Assembly (NCBI RefSeq): GCF_000423645.1
Contig: NZ_AUIJ01000009.1
Coordinates: 62,001-126,000, forward strand
Origin: Sediminimonas qiaohouensis DSM 21189
GTDB lineage: Bacteria; Pseudomonadota; Alphaproteobacteria; Rhodobacterales; Rhodobacteraceae
Length of the DNA stretch: 64,000 nt
Reading direction: 5' to 3'
In this document: in pieces, positions 55,048 to 64,000 of the stretch
Layout: each line of letters starts with the position of its first letter
How positions within the stretch are numbered: the stretch's first letter is position 1
Program-made: the position numbers and the translations under genes
The notes under the pieces: generated by a model
Told to the model about the DNA's origin: nothing
Seen by the model: only the letters and a program-made list of their open reading frames with translations
Databases searched by the model: none

Positions 55048-58000
55048 ATGAAAATCGAGAGACAATTCACAACGGCAGGGCAGGACGTTTACGAAGGGCT
55101 GGATTTCGTCACCACCGCGTCGGAGATTCGTAACCCCGATGGATCGATCGTTTTCCGCCTCGACGACGTCGAGGTTCCCGGCGGCTGGAGCCAGGTGGCG
55201 TCGGACGTTCTGGCGCAGAAGTATTTCCGCAAAGCCGGTGTGCCCGCCCGCCTCAAGCGCGTGCGGGAAAAGGGCGTGCCCGAGTTCCTGTGGCGCTCGG
55301 TCGCCGATGAAAAGGCGCTGGAGGACCTGCCCAAGGCCGAGCGCCGCATCGGCGAGACCAGCGCCAAGCAGGTGTTCGACCGCCTGGCCGGGGCATGGGC
55401 CTACTGGGGCTGGAAGGGTGGATATTTCACCACCGAGGAAGACGCCCGCGCGTATTATGACGAAATGCGCCACGTTCTTGCCGCGCAGATGGGCGCCCCC
55501 AACAGCCCGCAGTGGTTCAACACCGGGTTGCATTGGGCCTATGGCATCGATGGGCCGGGGCAGGGGCACTTCTATGTCGATTACAAGACCGGCAAGCTGA
55601 CCAAGTCCACCAGCGCCTACGAGCATCCGCAGCCGCATGCCTGCTTCATCCAATCAGTCAAGGACGACCTGGTTAGCGATGGCGGCATCATGGACCTGTG
55701 GGTACGCGAGGCGCGCCTGTTCAAGTACGGCTCGGGCACCGGCACCAACTTCAGCAGTCTGCGCGGCGAGGGCGAGGCGCTCTCGGGCGGGGGCAAGTCC
55801 AGCGGCCTGATGGGCTTTCTCAAGATCGGCGACCGCGCCGCCGGCTCGATCAAGTCGGGCGGCACCACCCGCCGCGCCGCCAAGATGGTGATCTGCGACG
55901 CCGACCACCCCGATATCGAGGAATTCATCAACTGGAAGGTGCGCGAAGAGCAGAAGGTCGCCAGCATCGTCGCCGGATCGAAGATGCACGAGGAAAAGCT
56001 GAACGCCATCTTCGGCGCCATCCGCGCATGGGACGGCAGCACCGAGGACGCCGTCGATCCGGCCAGCAACGCGCAGCTCAAAACCGCCATTCGCGGCGCC
56101 AAAAAGGCTTGCATCCCTGAAACTTACGTCAAGCGGGTGTTGGATTACGCGCGCCAGGGCTATGCGGGGATCGAGTTCCCCACCTATGACACCGATTGGG
56201 ATTCCGAGGCCTATGCAAGCGTGTCAGGGCAGAACTCCAACAACTCGATCCGCGTGACCGACGCCTTCCTCAAGGCGGTCGAGGACGACAGCAACTGGGA
56301 GTTGATCCGCCGCACCGATGGCAGCGTCGCCAAGACCGTCAAGGCGCGCGATCTGTGGGAGGATATCGGCCACGCCGCATGGGCCTGCGCCGATCCGGGA
56401 ATTCAGTATCACGACACGGTCAACGCGTGGCACACCTGCCCCGAAGACGGGGCGATCCGCGGCTCGAACCCGTGCTCGGAATACATGTTCCTGGACGATA
56501 CCGCCTGCAATCTGGCGTCGATGAACCTGCTCAAGTTCTACAAGGACGGAGAGTTCCGCGCCGAGGAATACATGCACGCCACCCGTCTGTGGACCGTGAC
56601 CCTGGAAATCAGCGTGATGATGGCGCAGTTCCCCTCAAGAGAGATCGCGCAGCGCTCGTTCGACTTCCGCACGCTTGGCCTTGGCTACGCCAATATCGGC
56701 GGACTGCTGATGAACATGGGGCTTGGCTATGACAGCGACGAGGGCCGCTCGATGGCGGGCGCGCTGACGGCGATCATGACGGGCGTGTCCTATGCCACAA
56801 GCGCCGAAATGGCGGGCGAACTGGGCGCGTTCGATGGATACCAGCGCAACGCCGCGCATATGCTGCGGGTCATCCGCAACCACCGCACCGCCGCCTATGG
56901 CGCGACAGAAGGCTATGAGGATCTGGCGGTCAAGCCGGTCGCGCTGGATCATGGCAACTGCCCCGATGCGCGGCTGATTGAGCTTGCCAAGTCAAGCTGG
57001 GACGAGGCCCTGCGCCTTGGCGAGGCGCACGGATACCGCAACGCGCAGGTGTCCGTGATTGCCCCCACCGGCACGATCGGGCTGGTGATGGATTGCGACA
57101 CCACCGGGATTGAACCCGATTTCGCGCTTGTGAAGTTCAAGAAACTGGCCGGCGGCGGCTACTTCAAGATCATCAACCAATCGGTTCCCGCGGCCCTGGA
57201 AAAGCTGGGCTATGGCCCTGCCCAGATCGAGGAAATCGTATCCTATGCCGTCGGTCACGGCAGCATCGGCAACGCGCCGGGGATCAACACCACCTCGCTG
57301 ATCGCCAAGGGCTTCGGCCCGACCGAGCTGGAGAAGATCGAAGCATCGCTGGCCTCGGCCTTTGATATCCGCTTCGTGTTCAACCAGTGGACCCTTGGGG
57401 CCGAGTTCTGCACCAACGTGTTGGGCATTCCGGAGGAAAAGCTCACCGATCCGGGCTTTGACCTGCTGCGGCACCTCGGCTTTAGCCGCGCCGATATCGA
57501 GGCGGCCAACGATCACGTCTGCGGCACCATGACCCTGGAAGGCGCGCCGCACCTGAGCGAAAAGCACTACCACATCTTCGATTGCGCCAACCCCTGCGGC
57601 AAGAAGGGCAAGCGGTTCCTCAGCGTGGATAGCCACATCTACATGATGGCGGCGGCGCAAAGCTTCATCTCGGGGGCGATCTCGAAGACGATCAACATGC
57701 CCAACGACGCCACCATCCGCGACTGTCAGCGCGCGTATGAGCTAAGCTGGTCGCTGGGCGTCAAGGCGAACGCGCTCTACCGCGACGGCTCCAAGCTGAG
57801 CCAGCCGCTGGCATCGGCGCTGGTCGAGGATGACGACGAGGCGGCAGAGGTCCTGGAAACCGGCAGCCATCAGGAAAAAGCCGCCGTTCTGGCCGAAAAG
57901 ATCGTCGAAAAGGTGGTCGTGCGCGAAGTGGCGCGCGGACGCGAGAAACTGCCCGAGCGGCGCAAGGGATACACCCAGAAAGCGGTCGTCGGCGGCCACA

Positions 58001-58734
58001 AGGTGTACCTGCGCACCGGCGAGTACGAGGATGGCCAGCTTGGCGAGATCTTCATCGACATGCACAAGGAAGGCGCCGGCTTCCGCGCGATGATGAACAA
58101 CTTTGCCATCGCGGTTTCGGTGGGCCTGCAATACGGCGTGCCGCTGGAGGAATTCGTCGATGCCTTCACCTTCACCAAGTTCGAGCCTGCGGGCATGGTG
58201 CAGGGCAATGACAGCATCAAGAACGCAACCTCGATCCTCGATTACATCTTCCGCGAACTGGCGGTCAGCTACCTCGATCGCACCGATCTGGCCCATGTAA
58301 AGCCCGAGGGCGCGTCGTTCGACGATCTTGGCCGCGGCGAGGAAGAAGGCGTCAGCAATGTCGCTGAGATCAGCGATACGGCGGCGACCCGCTCGCTCGA
58401 GGTGCTCAAGCAGATCAGCTCGACCGGCTACCTGCGCAAGCGCTTGCCGCACGAGTTGATGGTGCTCAACGGCGGCCAGAGCGGCGAAACGGCCCTGGCG
58501 GGCGAGGGGGTGCAAACGCTTGACCGCACCACCACCACGTCAGAGCTGCGCGCGGTAGCCAGCCAATCGACCACCACGACCTCAACCGTCAGCCCCCGCG
58601 TCGACGCACGCACAAAGGCCAAGATGCAAGGCTTTGAGGGCGAGGCCTGCGGCGAGTGCGGCAACTACACGCTGGTGCGCAACGGCACCTGCATGAAATG
58701 CAACACCTGCGGAGGTACGAGCGGGTGTAGCTGA
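55048..58734 (+). CDS. nrdJ: Adenosylcobalamin-dependent ribonucleoside-diphosphate reductase (class II)
   Basis: 1,228 residues. It makes deoxynucleotides without an O2-requiring radical subunit, using coenzyme B12. Motifs include [32 protein letters not shown] (active-site Cys), [40 protein letters not shown] and [20 protein letters not shown]. The C-terminus ends in a zinc-ribbon-like CGECGNYT ... [13 protein letters not shown], which supplies the reducing thiols. The ATG at 55048 is followed by KIERQFTT; the upstream in-frame extension has no similarity support. The cell depends on B12 for growth if no other RNR exists. Confidence 0.96.
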   Translation: MKIERQFTTAGQDVYEGLDFVTTASEIRNPDGSIVFRLDDVEVPGGWSQVASDVLAQKYFRKAGVPARLKRVREKGVPEFLWRSVADEKALEDLPKAERRIGETSAKQVFDRLAGAWAYWGWKGGYFTTEEDARAYYDEMRHVLAAQMGAPNSPQWFNTGLHWAYGIDGPGQGHFYVDYKTGKLTKSTSAYEHPQPHACFIQSVKDDLVSDGGIMDLWVREARLFKYGSGTGTNFSSLRGEGEALSGGGKSSGLMGFLKIGDRAAGSIKSGGTTRRAAKMVICDADHPDIEEFINWKVREEQKVASIVAGSKMHEEKLNAIFGAIRAWDGSTEDAVDPASNAQLKTAIRGAKKACIPETYVKRVLDYARQGYAGIEFPTYDTDWDSEAYASVSGQNSNNSIRVTDAFLKAVEDDSNWELIRRTDGSVAKTVKARDLWEDIGHAAWACADPGIQYHDTVNAWHTCPEDGAIRGSNPCSEYMFLDDTACNLASMNLLKFYKDGEFRAEEYMHATRLWTVTLEISVMMAQFPSREIAQRSFDFRTLGLGYANIGGLLMNMGLGYDSDEGRSMAGALTAIMTGVSYATSAEMAGELGAFDGYQRNAAHMLRVIRNHRTAAYGATEGYEDLAVKPVALDHGNCPDARLIELAKSSWDEALRLGEAHGYRNAQVSVIAPTGTIGLVMDCDTTGIEPDFALVKFKKLAGGGYFKIINQSVPAALEKLGYGPAQIEEIVSYAVGHGSIGNAPGINTTSLIAKGFGPTELEKIEASLASAFDIRFVFNQWTLGAEFCTNVLGIPEEKLTDPGFDLLRHLGFSRADIEAANDHVCGTMTLEGAPHLSEKHYHIFDCANPCGKKGKRFLSVDSHIYMMAAAQSFISGAISKTINMPNDATIRDCQRAYELSWSLGVKANALYRDGSKLSQPLASALVEDDDEAAEVLETGSHQEKAAVLAEKIVEKVVVREVARGREKLPERRKGYTQKAVVGGHKVYLRTGEYEDGQLGEIFIDMHKEGAGFRAMMNNFAIAVSVGLQYGVPLEEFVDAFTFTKFEPAGMVQGNDSIKNATSILDYIFRELAVSYLDRTDLAHVKPEGASFDDLGRGEEEGVSNVAEISDTAATRSLEVLKQISSTGYLRKRLPHELMVLNGGQSGETALAGEGVQTLDRTTTTSELRAVASQSTTTTSTVSPRVDARTKAKMQGFEGEACGECGNYTLVRNGTCMKCNTCGGTSGCS

Positions 58735-58830
58735 ACGCAAACCGGACACGGGGCGGGTGCGCTCGCCCCGGGCCGATCAGGCCGCAGGCAGAAACCGAGC
58801 GGTCAAACGATGAGCCTGATCAGCAAAACT

Positions 58831-58860
58831 GGGGGCGCCCGCGGGCGCCCCCCTTTTCTT
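58831..58860 (+). terminator. nrdJ intrinsic terminator
   Basis: A strong G/C hairpin, GGGGGCGCCC / GGGCGCCCCC (58831-58840 with 58843-58852), followed by CTTTTCTTT. It lies 97 bp after the nrdJ stop and 23 bp from the convergent ABC gene stop at 58883, so it can serve the nrdJ direction mainly. Confidence 0.75.
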
Positions 58861-58882
58861 TGCGCTCAACGCGATCGATGAA

Positions 58883-60967
58883 TCACTCGGCGGCGATCTT
58901 GATCACCGGCTCCATCCGCTCCAGCATCGCGTCGGCCAGGTGGCACTTGATCTGGTGCCCATCCCCCATGTCCCGAAGCGGCGGCACGTCCGTTTCGCAC
59001 AGGTTCCCGGGCACCTTGTCCTTCCAGCCACAGCGCGTCTGGAACGGGCAGCCCGACGGCGGGTTCATCGCCGACGGAATATCCCCCTCCAGCACGATAT
59101 GCTTCTTCTCGACATGCGTGTCGGCGATCGGCACCGCCGACAGCAGCGCCTCGGTATAAGGGTGATAAGGCGGCGAGAACACCTGGTCCGTGGTGCCCAA
59201 CTCGACCACATGGCCGAGGTACATCACCATCACCCGGTCGCTAAGATAGCGCACGATGCTCAGGTCGTGACTGATGAACAGCAGCGTCGTCTTGTGCTCG
59301 CGCTGGATCTCCATCAGCAAGTCCGTCACCGCTGCCTGCACCGACACGTCAAGCGCCGAAACAGGCTCGTCCGCGACCACGATCCGTGCATCACCGGCGA
59401 ATGCGCGCGCGATCCCGACGCGCTGTTTCTGCCCGCCCGACAGCTGCCGGGGCATCCGGGTTGCAAAGGCGCGCGGCAGCTTGACCAGGTCCAGCAGCGC
59501 CAGCATCCGCTCGCGGCGATCGGCCTCGGACTTGCCGACGCCGAAAATCTCCAGCGCCCGCATGATCTGCCGGCCGACTGTCATCGACGGGTTGAGCGTA
59601 TCGAACGGGTTTTGAAACACCATCTGGATGTCCGACACCGTCTTGGTGTCGCGGTCCTGAATGGCGATGTCCTGTATCTCGCGGTTATCGAGGAATATCT
59701 TGCCGCCCGTCGCTGTCTCCAACCCCATGAGAACCTTGGCAAATGTGGACTTGCCGCAACCGGATTCGCCCACGATGGCCAGCGTCTCGCTTTCGCGCGC
59801 CTCAAAGCTGAGCGTCTCGTTCGCCTTGACGACCTTCTTCTCGCCGCCGCCAAACAGGGCGTTGGCCGCCACCTCGTAATATTTGCGCAGGTTGTCCATC
59901 GACAGCACGACCTCGCCGGGCTCGGCCGTCTCCTTTGCCACGCTTGCCTGCAGCGGCGCGTCCCAATCGATCTCCTTGAACCGCAGGCAGCGGCTTTCAT
60001 GCGCGCCGGCCTCGTCCACCGGGTCCATGAATATGTGCCCCTGGTCGCACAGCCCTTCCTGGAAATAGTCGCAGCGCGGCCCGAAATTACAGCCCGGCGG
60101 CCGCTCATGCGGCAGCGGGAAGTTGCCCGGGATTGCCACCAGCGGCCGCGCGTTCTTGTCCGCGCCGGGCAGGGGGATCGACCGGAACAGTGCCTGCGTG
60201 TAGGGGTGGCGCATCTTGTTGAACACGGTCTCGATCGCGCCGCGCTCCACCGCCTCGCCGGAATACATCACGCAAATTCGGTCGCAGGTCTCCAGAACCA
60301 GCCCCAGGTTATGCGAGATGAACAACATCGAGGTGCCGTATTTCTTGCCCAGGTCTTTGACCAGCTCCACGATCGACGCCTCCACCGTGACATCCAGCGC
60401 CGTCGTCGGCTCGTCCAGGATCAGTAGCGCCGGCTTCGACATCAGCGCCATCGCGATCACGATCCGCTGTTGCTGCCCGCCCGATAGCTGGTGAGGAAAC
60501 GCCCGCAGGATACGCTCGGGATCGGGCAGCTTCACGTCGCTGATCACCTGTAGCGCGCGCTTTCGCGCCTCGTCTTTGGAAATGCCCTCGTGGATCATCG
60601 GCACTTCCATAAGCTGCTTTCCGATCCGCATCGCCGGGTTCAGCGACGCCATCGGCTCCTGGTAGATCATCGCGATCTCGTTGCCGCGAATGTGCCGCAA
60701 CTCGGCCTGCGACATTTGCGACAGGTCGCGCCCCTTGAACTTGATGGTGCCCCCCACGATCCGGCCATTGACGCCCAGATCCTGCATCACCCCAAGTGCG
60801 ACCGTGGATTTGCCGCACCCGGACTCGCCTACAAGCCCCACGGCCTCGCCGGGTTGCACCGAGACCGAGAAATCCATGACCGCCGGGATTTCCTGCAACC
60901 GCGTGAAAAACGAAATCGACAGTCGGTCGATCTCGAGGATCGGGCCTTCATAATCCGGGTTTGCCAT
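58883..60967 (-). CDS. Dipeptide/oligopeptide ABC transporter, fused ATP-binding protein
   Basis: 694 residues with two ABC domains (DppD-DppF fusion). Each has a Walker A GESGCGKST (about residues 44-52 and 397-405), a signature (LSGGQQQRIVIA; LSGGQKQRVGIA) and a Walker B (LLILDEPTTALDV; IVVADEPVSALDV). Oligopeptide-binding C-terminal extensions follow both (C-x5-CDYF..., CPFQTRCG), with four Cys in each. The ATG at 60967 has GGGAGAC upstream; the upstream codons are not required. It is last in the cluster: SBP, DppB, DppC, then this. The substrate is not known. Confidence 0.92.
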   Translation of the reverse strand: MANPDYEGPILEIDRLSISFFTRLQEIPAVMDFSVSVQPGEAVGLVGESGCGKSTVALGVMQDLGVNGRIVGGTIKFKGRDLSQMSQAELRHIRGNEIAMIYQEPMASLNPAMRIGKQLMEVPMIHEGISKDEARKRALQVISDVKLPDPERILRAFPHQLSGGQQQRIVIAMALMSKPALLILDEPTTALDVTVEASIVELVKDLGKKYGTSMLFISHNLGLVLETCDRICVMYSGEAVERGAIETVFNKMRHPYTQALFRSIPLPGADKNARPLVAIPGNFPLPHERPPGCNFGPRCDYFQEGLCDQGHIFMDPVDEAGAHESRCLRFKEIDWDAPLQASVAKETAEPGEVVLSMDNLRKYYEVAANALFGGGEKKVVKANETLSFEARESETLAIVGESGCGKSTFAKVLMGLETATGGKIFLDNREIQDIAIQDRDTKTVSDIQMVFQNPFDTLNPSMTVGRQIMRALEIFGVGKSEADRRERMLALLDLVKLPRAFATRMPRQLSGGQKQRVGIARAFAGDARIVVADEPVSALDVSVQAAVTDLLMEIQREHKTTLLFISHDLSIVRYLSDRVMVMYLGHVVELGTTDQVFSPPYHPYTEALLSAVPIADTHVEKKHIVLEGDIPSAMNPPSGCPFQTRCGWKDKVPGNLCETDVPPLRDMGDGHQIKCHLADAMLERMEPVIKIAAE

Positions 60968-61004
60968 TTTTGTCTCCCTGTCGGACGCTTTGCGCGCCCC
61001 TGTC

Positions 61005-61053
61005 TTCATCTTGCCAAAAATACTCCGGGGGGTACGGGGGGCAGGGCCCCCCG
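61005..61053 (-). repeat. Dispersed CCCCCGG-TATT intergenic repeat, copy 3
   Basis: On the minus strand: GGGGGGCCCTGCCCCCC, then CCCCCCGGAGTATT and GGCAAGATGAAG (61053-61005). The layout is the same as at 46283-46343 and 244-301. It lies between the DppC-type permease and the ABC ATPase, where it may reduce read-through or stabilise the 3' end of the permease message. Confidence 0.65.
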
Positions 61054-61066
61054 CCGGTCCCGGCCG

Positions 61067-62251
61067 TCAATCCCGCAAGGATTCCTCGCGCAGCCCGTCC
61101 GCCAGCAGGTTCAGCCCCAGAACAAGGCTCAACAACGACAGCGCCGGCGGCAGCGCCGGGTGCGGGTAGATCGACAACAGCTTGCGCCCCTCGTTGATGG
61201 TGCTGCCCCAGTCCGGGCTTTCGGGGCTCAGGCCCAGTCCGAAGAAGCCCAACGTTCCCAAAAGGATCGTGGTATAGCCGATGCGCAGGCAGAAATCGAC
61301 GATCAGCGGCCCGCGCACGTTGGGCAGGATCTCCCATAGCATGATGTACCACGGCCCCTCGCCGCGGGTCTGCGCGGCGGCGACATAATCGCGCGATTTG
61401 ATATCCATGGTCAGGCCGCGCACGATCCGGAACACCGTGGGCGAGTTGACAAACACCACCGCCACGAACACCACCAGAAGGTTCGGCGGGAACCCGATCA
61501 CGCCCAACGGGTCCGCGTTCCACGCGATGCCAAGGTAAAGCCACCCGCCGATCAGCACTGTGATGGCCACGTAGATGTTGCGCTTGGGCGGCTGGGTGAA
61601 GAACCGCGAGTTGAACAGCACCACCAGGAACAGGATCGGAAAGATGAACAACACCCCGGCCATGTAGACAGGTATGCCCGTCGCGACGATCTCGGGCGTC
61701 ACCAACAGGTAAAACAGCAAGATCACCGGGAACGCCAGGATCAGGTTCGCCAGGAACGACAGGACCGTGTCCAGCTTGGTGCCATAATACCCCGCCGGCA
61801 GGCCAAGCGTGATGCCCACCATGAATGCAAACAGCGTGGCAAAGGGCGCGATCTTCATCACTTCCCACGACCCGACGACCATGCGCGAGAACACGTCGCG
61901 GCCAAGGTTGTCGCCGCCCAGCAGGTAATAGGGATAGGTGCCCTCGGCCACGTCGCCGATCATCTTGGTGTAGGGCGTGCCCGGCAGCTTGTTCTTCATT
62001 GCGCCGCTTTGTTCCAGAACATTATGCGTGATGATCAGATCGAACGCCCCGCCGAGTATCCCGGTGAACACCCAGAACATCACGAGGGCAAAGCCGGCCA
62101 TGCCGATGGTGGAATCGAACAGCTTGCCATAAAGCCCCAGCCGCCGCTTGAACGTGATCGACACCGCGAAGGTCACGATCAGGGCAATCCAGACGGGAAT
62201 GAACTGGATCAGGATACGGGCGATGATTTCACCCCAACTCAATGCTTCCAT
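61067..62251 (-). CDS. ABC transporter permease, DppC type with N-terminal and internal extensions
   Basis: 394 residues, about 90 longer than standard DppC. There is an N-terminal membrane pair (about 10-75), the usual permease domain (FSRMVVGSWEVMKIAPFATLF..., then AAQTRGEGPWYIMLWEILPNV as the EAA loop near 310), and an extra stretch at about 200-260 carrying two further membrane segments. The end is DGLREESLRD. GGGAGG precedes the ATG at 62251, fifteen bases after dppB ends. Confidence 0.88.
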   Translation of the reverse strand: MEALSWGEIIARILIQFIPVWIALIVTFAVSITFKRRLGLYGKLFDSTIGMAGFALVMFWVFTGILGGAFDLIITHNVLEQSGAMKNKLPGTPYTKMIGDVAEGTYPYYLLGGDNLGRDVFSRMVVGSWEVMKIAPFATLFAFMVGITLGLPAGYYGTKLDTVLSFLANLILAFPVILLFYLLVTPEIVATGIPVYMAGVLFIFPILFLVVLFNSRFFTQPPKRNIYVAITVLIGGWLYLGIAWNADPLGVIGFPPNLLVVFVAVVFVNSPTVFRIVRGLTMDIKSRDYVAAAQTRGEGPWYIMLWEILPNVRGPLIVDFCLRIGYTTILLGTLGFFGLGLSPESPDWGSTINEGRKLLSIYPHPALPPALSLLSLVLGLNLLADGLREESLRD

Positions 62252-62266
62252 GGTCCCTGTCCTCCC

Positions 62267-63319
62267 TTAGGATACGCTGATGCGCGGGTTGAGATAGACA
62301 TAGCCGATATCCGAGATCAGCTGCGTCACCAGCACCACGAACACCGACACGACCGACACCCCAAGCAGCAACTCGATGTCATTATTGCTTGCCGCCTGCA
62401 CCAGGGTCCAACCGAAGCCCTTGTAGTTGAACAGGGTCTCGACGATTACCACACCGTTCAGAAGCCAAGGAAACTGCAGCATGATCACGGTGAACGGCGC
62501 GATCAGGGCGTTGCGCAGTGCGTGGCGCATCACGATATTGGAAAACGTCACCCCCTTGAGGCGCGCGGTGCGGATATATTGCGCGGTCATCACCTCGGCC
62601 ATCGAGGCGCGCGTCATCCGCGCGATATACCCCATCCCGTAAAGCGCGATGGTCAGCACCGGCAGAAAGAAGTTCTCGAAAGTCGGGTTCTCCATGGCGC
62701 TTGTAGCCGTACCCTTGAACCATCGCAGCCCCATCGTGGACGAGGCGAACACCGCGATCAGGATCACGCCCGAGACGTATTCCGGCGTCGCCGTGGTGGT
62801 GATGGCGAATGTCGATAGCGTCCGGTCGGTGCGCGTGCCCTCGCGCATCCCCGCCAGCACCCCCAGCGCCAGCGCCGAGGGCACCATCAGCACGATAACC
62901 CAGAACATCAGGATCCCGGTCAGCCCCAATCGTTCACTGACGATCGACGACACCTCGCTGCGGAACACTGTCGAGGCGCCCCAATCGCCTTGGATCACGC
63001 CGCAAAATGTCGGCGCCGCGGCCAATTCTTCGGATGTCACCGTGCCCGTCACACATCGCCCGCGCATGCCGTCTTCGACCTCGACGGTCCAGCCGGGCAG
63101 CACGCCCAGCCACTGACCGTACTTGATCGGCAGAGGTTGCATATGGCCGTTGCGTGCAAGGTAGCTTTCCACCTGCTCGTCGCTCATGCGGAAGTTGCCT
63201 TGGGTCTTGGCCAGTTTTTCAAGGTTCGGGTAAAGGTTGGTCAGGAAAAAGACGATGAAGGTCAGGCAAAGCGCCGTGAAGATCATCACGCCCAACCGCC
63301 GCAATATGAACAGTCCCAT
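62267..63319 (-). CDS. ABC transporter permease, DppB type
   Basis: 350 residues. The first membrane segment (about 10-30) is followed by a large periplasmic loop (about 30-130) containing two cysteines (GRCVTGT, TFCGVI) and the signature NGHMQPLPIKYGQWLG; then five more membrane segments and the EAA-like MTAQYIRTARLKGVTFSN near 232. The Cys-containing loop insertion is not typical of E. coli DppB. It is cotranscribed with the DppC gene; an intrinsic terminator separates it from the SBP gene upstream. Confidence 0.88.
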   Translation of the reverse strand: MGLFILRRLGVMIFTALCLTFIVFFLTNLYPNLEKLAKTQGNFRMSDEQVESYLARNGHMQPLPIKYGQWLGVLPGWTVEVEDGMRGRCVTGTVTSEELAAAPTFCGVIQGDWGASTVFRSEVSSIVSERLGLTGILMFWVIVLMVPSALALGVLAGMREGTRTDRTLSTFAITTTATPEYVSGVILIAVFASSTMGLRWFKGTATSAMENPTFENFFLPVLTIALYGMGYIARMTRASMAEVMTAQYIRTARLKGVTFSNIVMRHALRNALIAPFTVIMLQFPWLLNGVVIVETLFNYKGFGWTLVQAASNNDIELLLGVSVVSVFVVLVTQLISDIGYVYLNPRISVS

Positions 63320-63418
63320 GTTTGTGCCCCTGTCAGTCGCCAGGCCGCGGTTCGCCGGTGGACGGCTCCGCGCGAATTATTGTCTTATTGGCAGCCACTG
63401 TTGCTGCTGTGGCCAGCG

Positions 63419-63448
63419 AAAAAGGGCCGCGCCTTCGCGGCGCGGCCC
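63419..63448 (-). terminator. Attenuating terminator between SBP and permease genes
   Basis: On the minus strand, GGGCCGCGCC-GCGAA-GGCGCGGCCC (63448-63424) is a perfect 10-bp stem with five U after it (63423-63419). It sits 15 bp after the substrate-binding protein stop and about 100 bp before the DppB start, so it would let the binding protein be made in excess over the membrane part. Confidence 0.8.
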
Positions 63449-63463
63449 TGGAACGTGCAACGA

Positions 63464-64000
63464 TCAGGCAATGCCCCACTTGTAGTGGTGATGCTCGAAC
63501 GTGATGTGCTGATCGGCCCCCATGACGTTCTCGGTCATGTGCCGATAGAGCGAGCGCCAGTAGGGCTGAATCGTGACGCCCTCTTCCTGGATCATCGCCT
63601 CGAGCTTGGCCGCGATCTTGGAACGCTCATCGGCATCTGCGATCGACAGCGCCTCGCCCAACAGCTCGTCGAACTCTTCGTTGGACCAGCCAAATTCGTT
63701 CCACGCCTCACCCGAACGATACGCCAGCGCCCAGATCTGCACCGCCAGCGGCCGGTGGTTCCAGTTGGTCGAGCTGAACGGGTATTTCGTCCAGTCGTTC
63801 CAGAAGGTCGAGCCGGGCAGGATCGTGCGCTTGACCTTCATGCCGGCGTCGCGCATCTGCGCGGCCACGGCATCGGTGGTGTTCTTGCGCCAGTCGTCGT
63901 CGATCGACACGATGTCATGCTCGAAATCGGCCATTCCGGCCTCTTCGATCAGGGCCATCGCGGCCTCGGGATCGTATTTTGACGGCCCGATATCCGCATA
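63464..64000 (-). CDS. ABC transporter substrate-binding protein, family 5 (C-terminal part, cut by window)
   Basis: The frame is open to the last base (TAT GCG GAT), giving 178 visible residues; the ATG at 63958 is internal. The start is YADIGPSKYDPEAAMALIEEAG, a typical SBP_5 section, and the end is SLYRHMTENVMGADQHITFEHHHYKWGIA. WSNEEFDELLGEALSIADADERSKIAAKLEAMIQ is also usual in this family. It is the peptide- or similar-binding component feeding the DppB/DppC/DppDF proteins. Signal peptide and ligand-binding lobe one lie beyond the window. Confidence 0.9.
   Translation of the reverse strand, partial: YADIGPSKYDPEAAMALIEEAGMADFEHDIVSIDDDWRKNTTDAVAAQMRDAGMKVKRTILPGSTFWNDWTKYPFSSTNWNHRPLAVQIWALAYRSGEAWNEFGWSNEEFDELLGEALSIADADERSKIAAKLEAMIQEEGVTIQPYWRSLYRHMTENVMGADQHITFEHHHYKWGIA

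Noticed and set aside
1-64000. CRISPR array, prophage or insertion sequence with transposase
   Set aside because: No regularly spaced direct repeats, integrase, capsid or transposase gene was seen; the endolysin/holin pair is isolated and of GTA type.

Overview
The window is a gene-dense, high-GC chromosomal segment that looks like a marine alphaproteobacterium of the Rhodobacterales (Roseobacter group). The reasons are a class II (B12-dependent) ribonucleotide reductase of about 1,230 residues, an alphaproteobacterial LexA box (GTTC-N7-GTTC), a fused indolepyruvate ferredoxin oxidoreductase, a GTA-type endolysin/holin pair, and gene strings familiar from this order: argS-SPOR-nagZ-scpA-scpB, purL-bolA-grxD, trpG-trpD-trpC-moaC-moeA-lexA, and gpt-fabI/pdxH. 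No plasmid, prophage, insertion sequence with a transposase, or CRISPR array was seen. The species cannot be fixed from the sequence alone.

Layout. 1-9.3 kb: end of a GatB/YqeY protein, DUF2244 protein, exonuclease III, ErpA, dGTPase, then argS-SPOR-nagZ-scpA-scpB (translation, wall recycling, chromosome condensation). 9.3-15.6 kb: transketolase, a ZapA operon with an upstream coiled-coil partner, a PPOX flavoprotein, TrkH, and a purL-bolA-small membrane protein-grxD operon. 18-25 kb: a PLP lyase plus M24 hydrolase pair, a LysR regulator facing a large indolepyruvate oxidoreductase, and a candidate small RNA behind the regulator. 25-34 kb: acyltransferase, murI, argC, and cytochrome c maturation genes ccmE, ccmF and ccmH with an endolysin/holin cassette between ccmE and ccmF. 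34-46 kb: gltA, gltX, comEC, lexA, and a tightly overlapping trpGDC-moaC-moeA operon. 46-54 kb: rluE-like, trpE, ppiD, an aminotransferase, gpt, fabI, pdxH, a double cold-shock protein, a DUF192 protein and tRNA-Pro(UGG). 55-64 kb: nrdJ, then a minus-strand dipeptide/oligopeptide ABC transporter that runs off the right edge.

Most of the window is core housekeeping. The less ordinary material lies between genes. A 140-bp element with 19-bp perfect terminal inverted repeats at 17941-18080 has a diverged second copy at 25091-25222. A REP-like hairpin family occurs at 3418-3480 and 8969-9122. A CCCCCGG-(R)-TATT repeat family occurs at three places. A compact minus-strand sRNA candidate at 20368-20451 has a heat-shock-sigma-like promoter, a CCUCCCU anti-Shine-Dalgarno stretch and a textbook terminator. 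The GTA-type lysis pair, ComEC and LexA suggest that this chromosome carries parts of the gene-transfer-agent life cycle, although the GTA structural cluster is not in the window.
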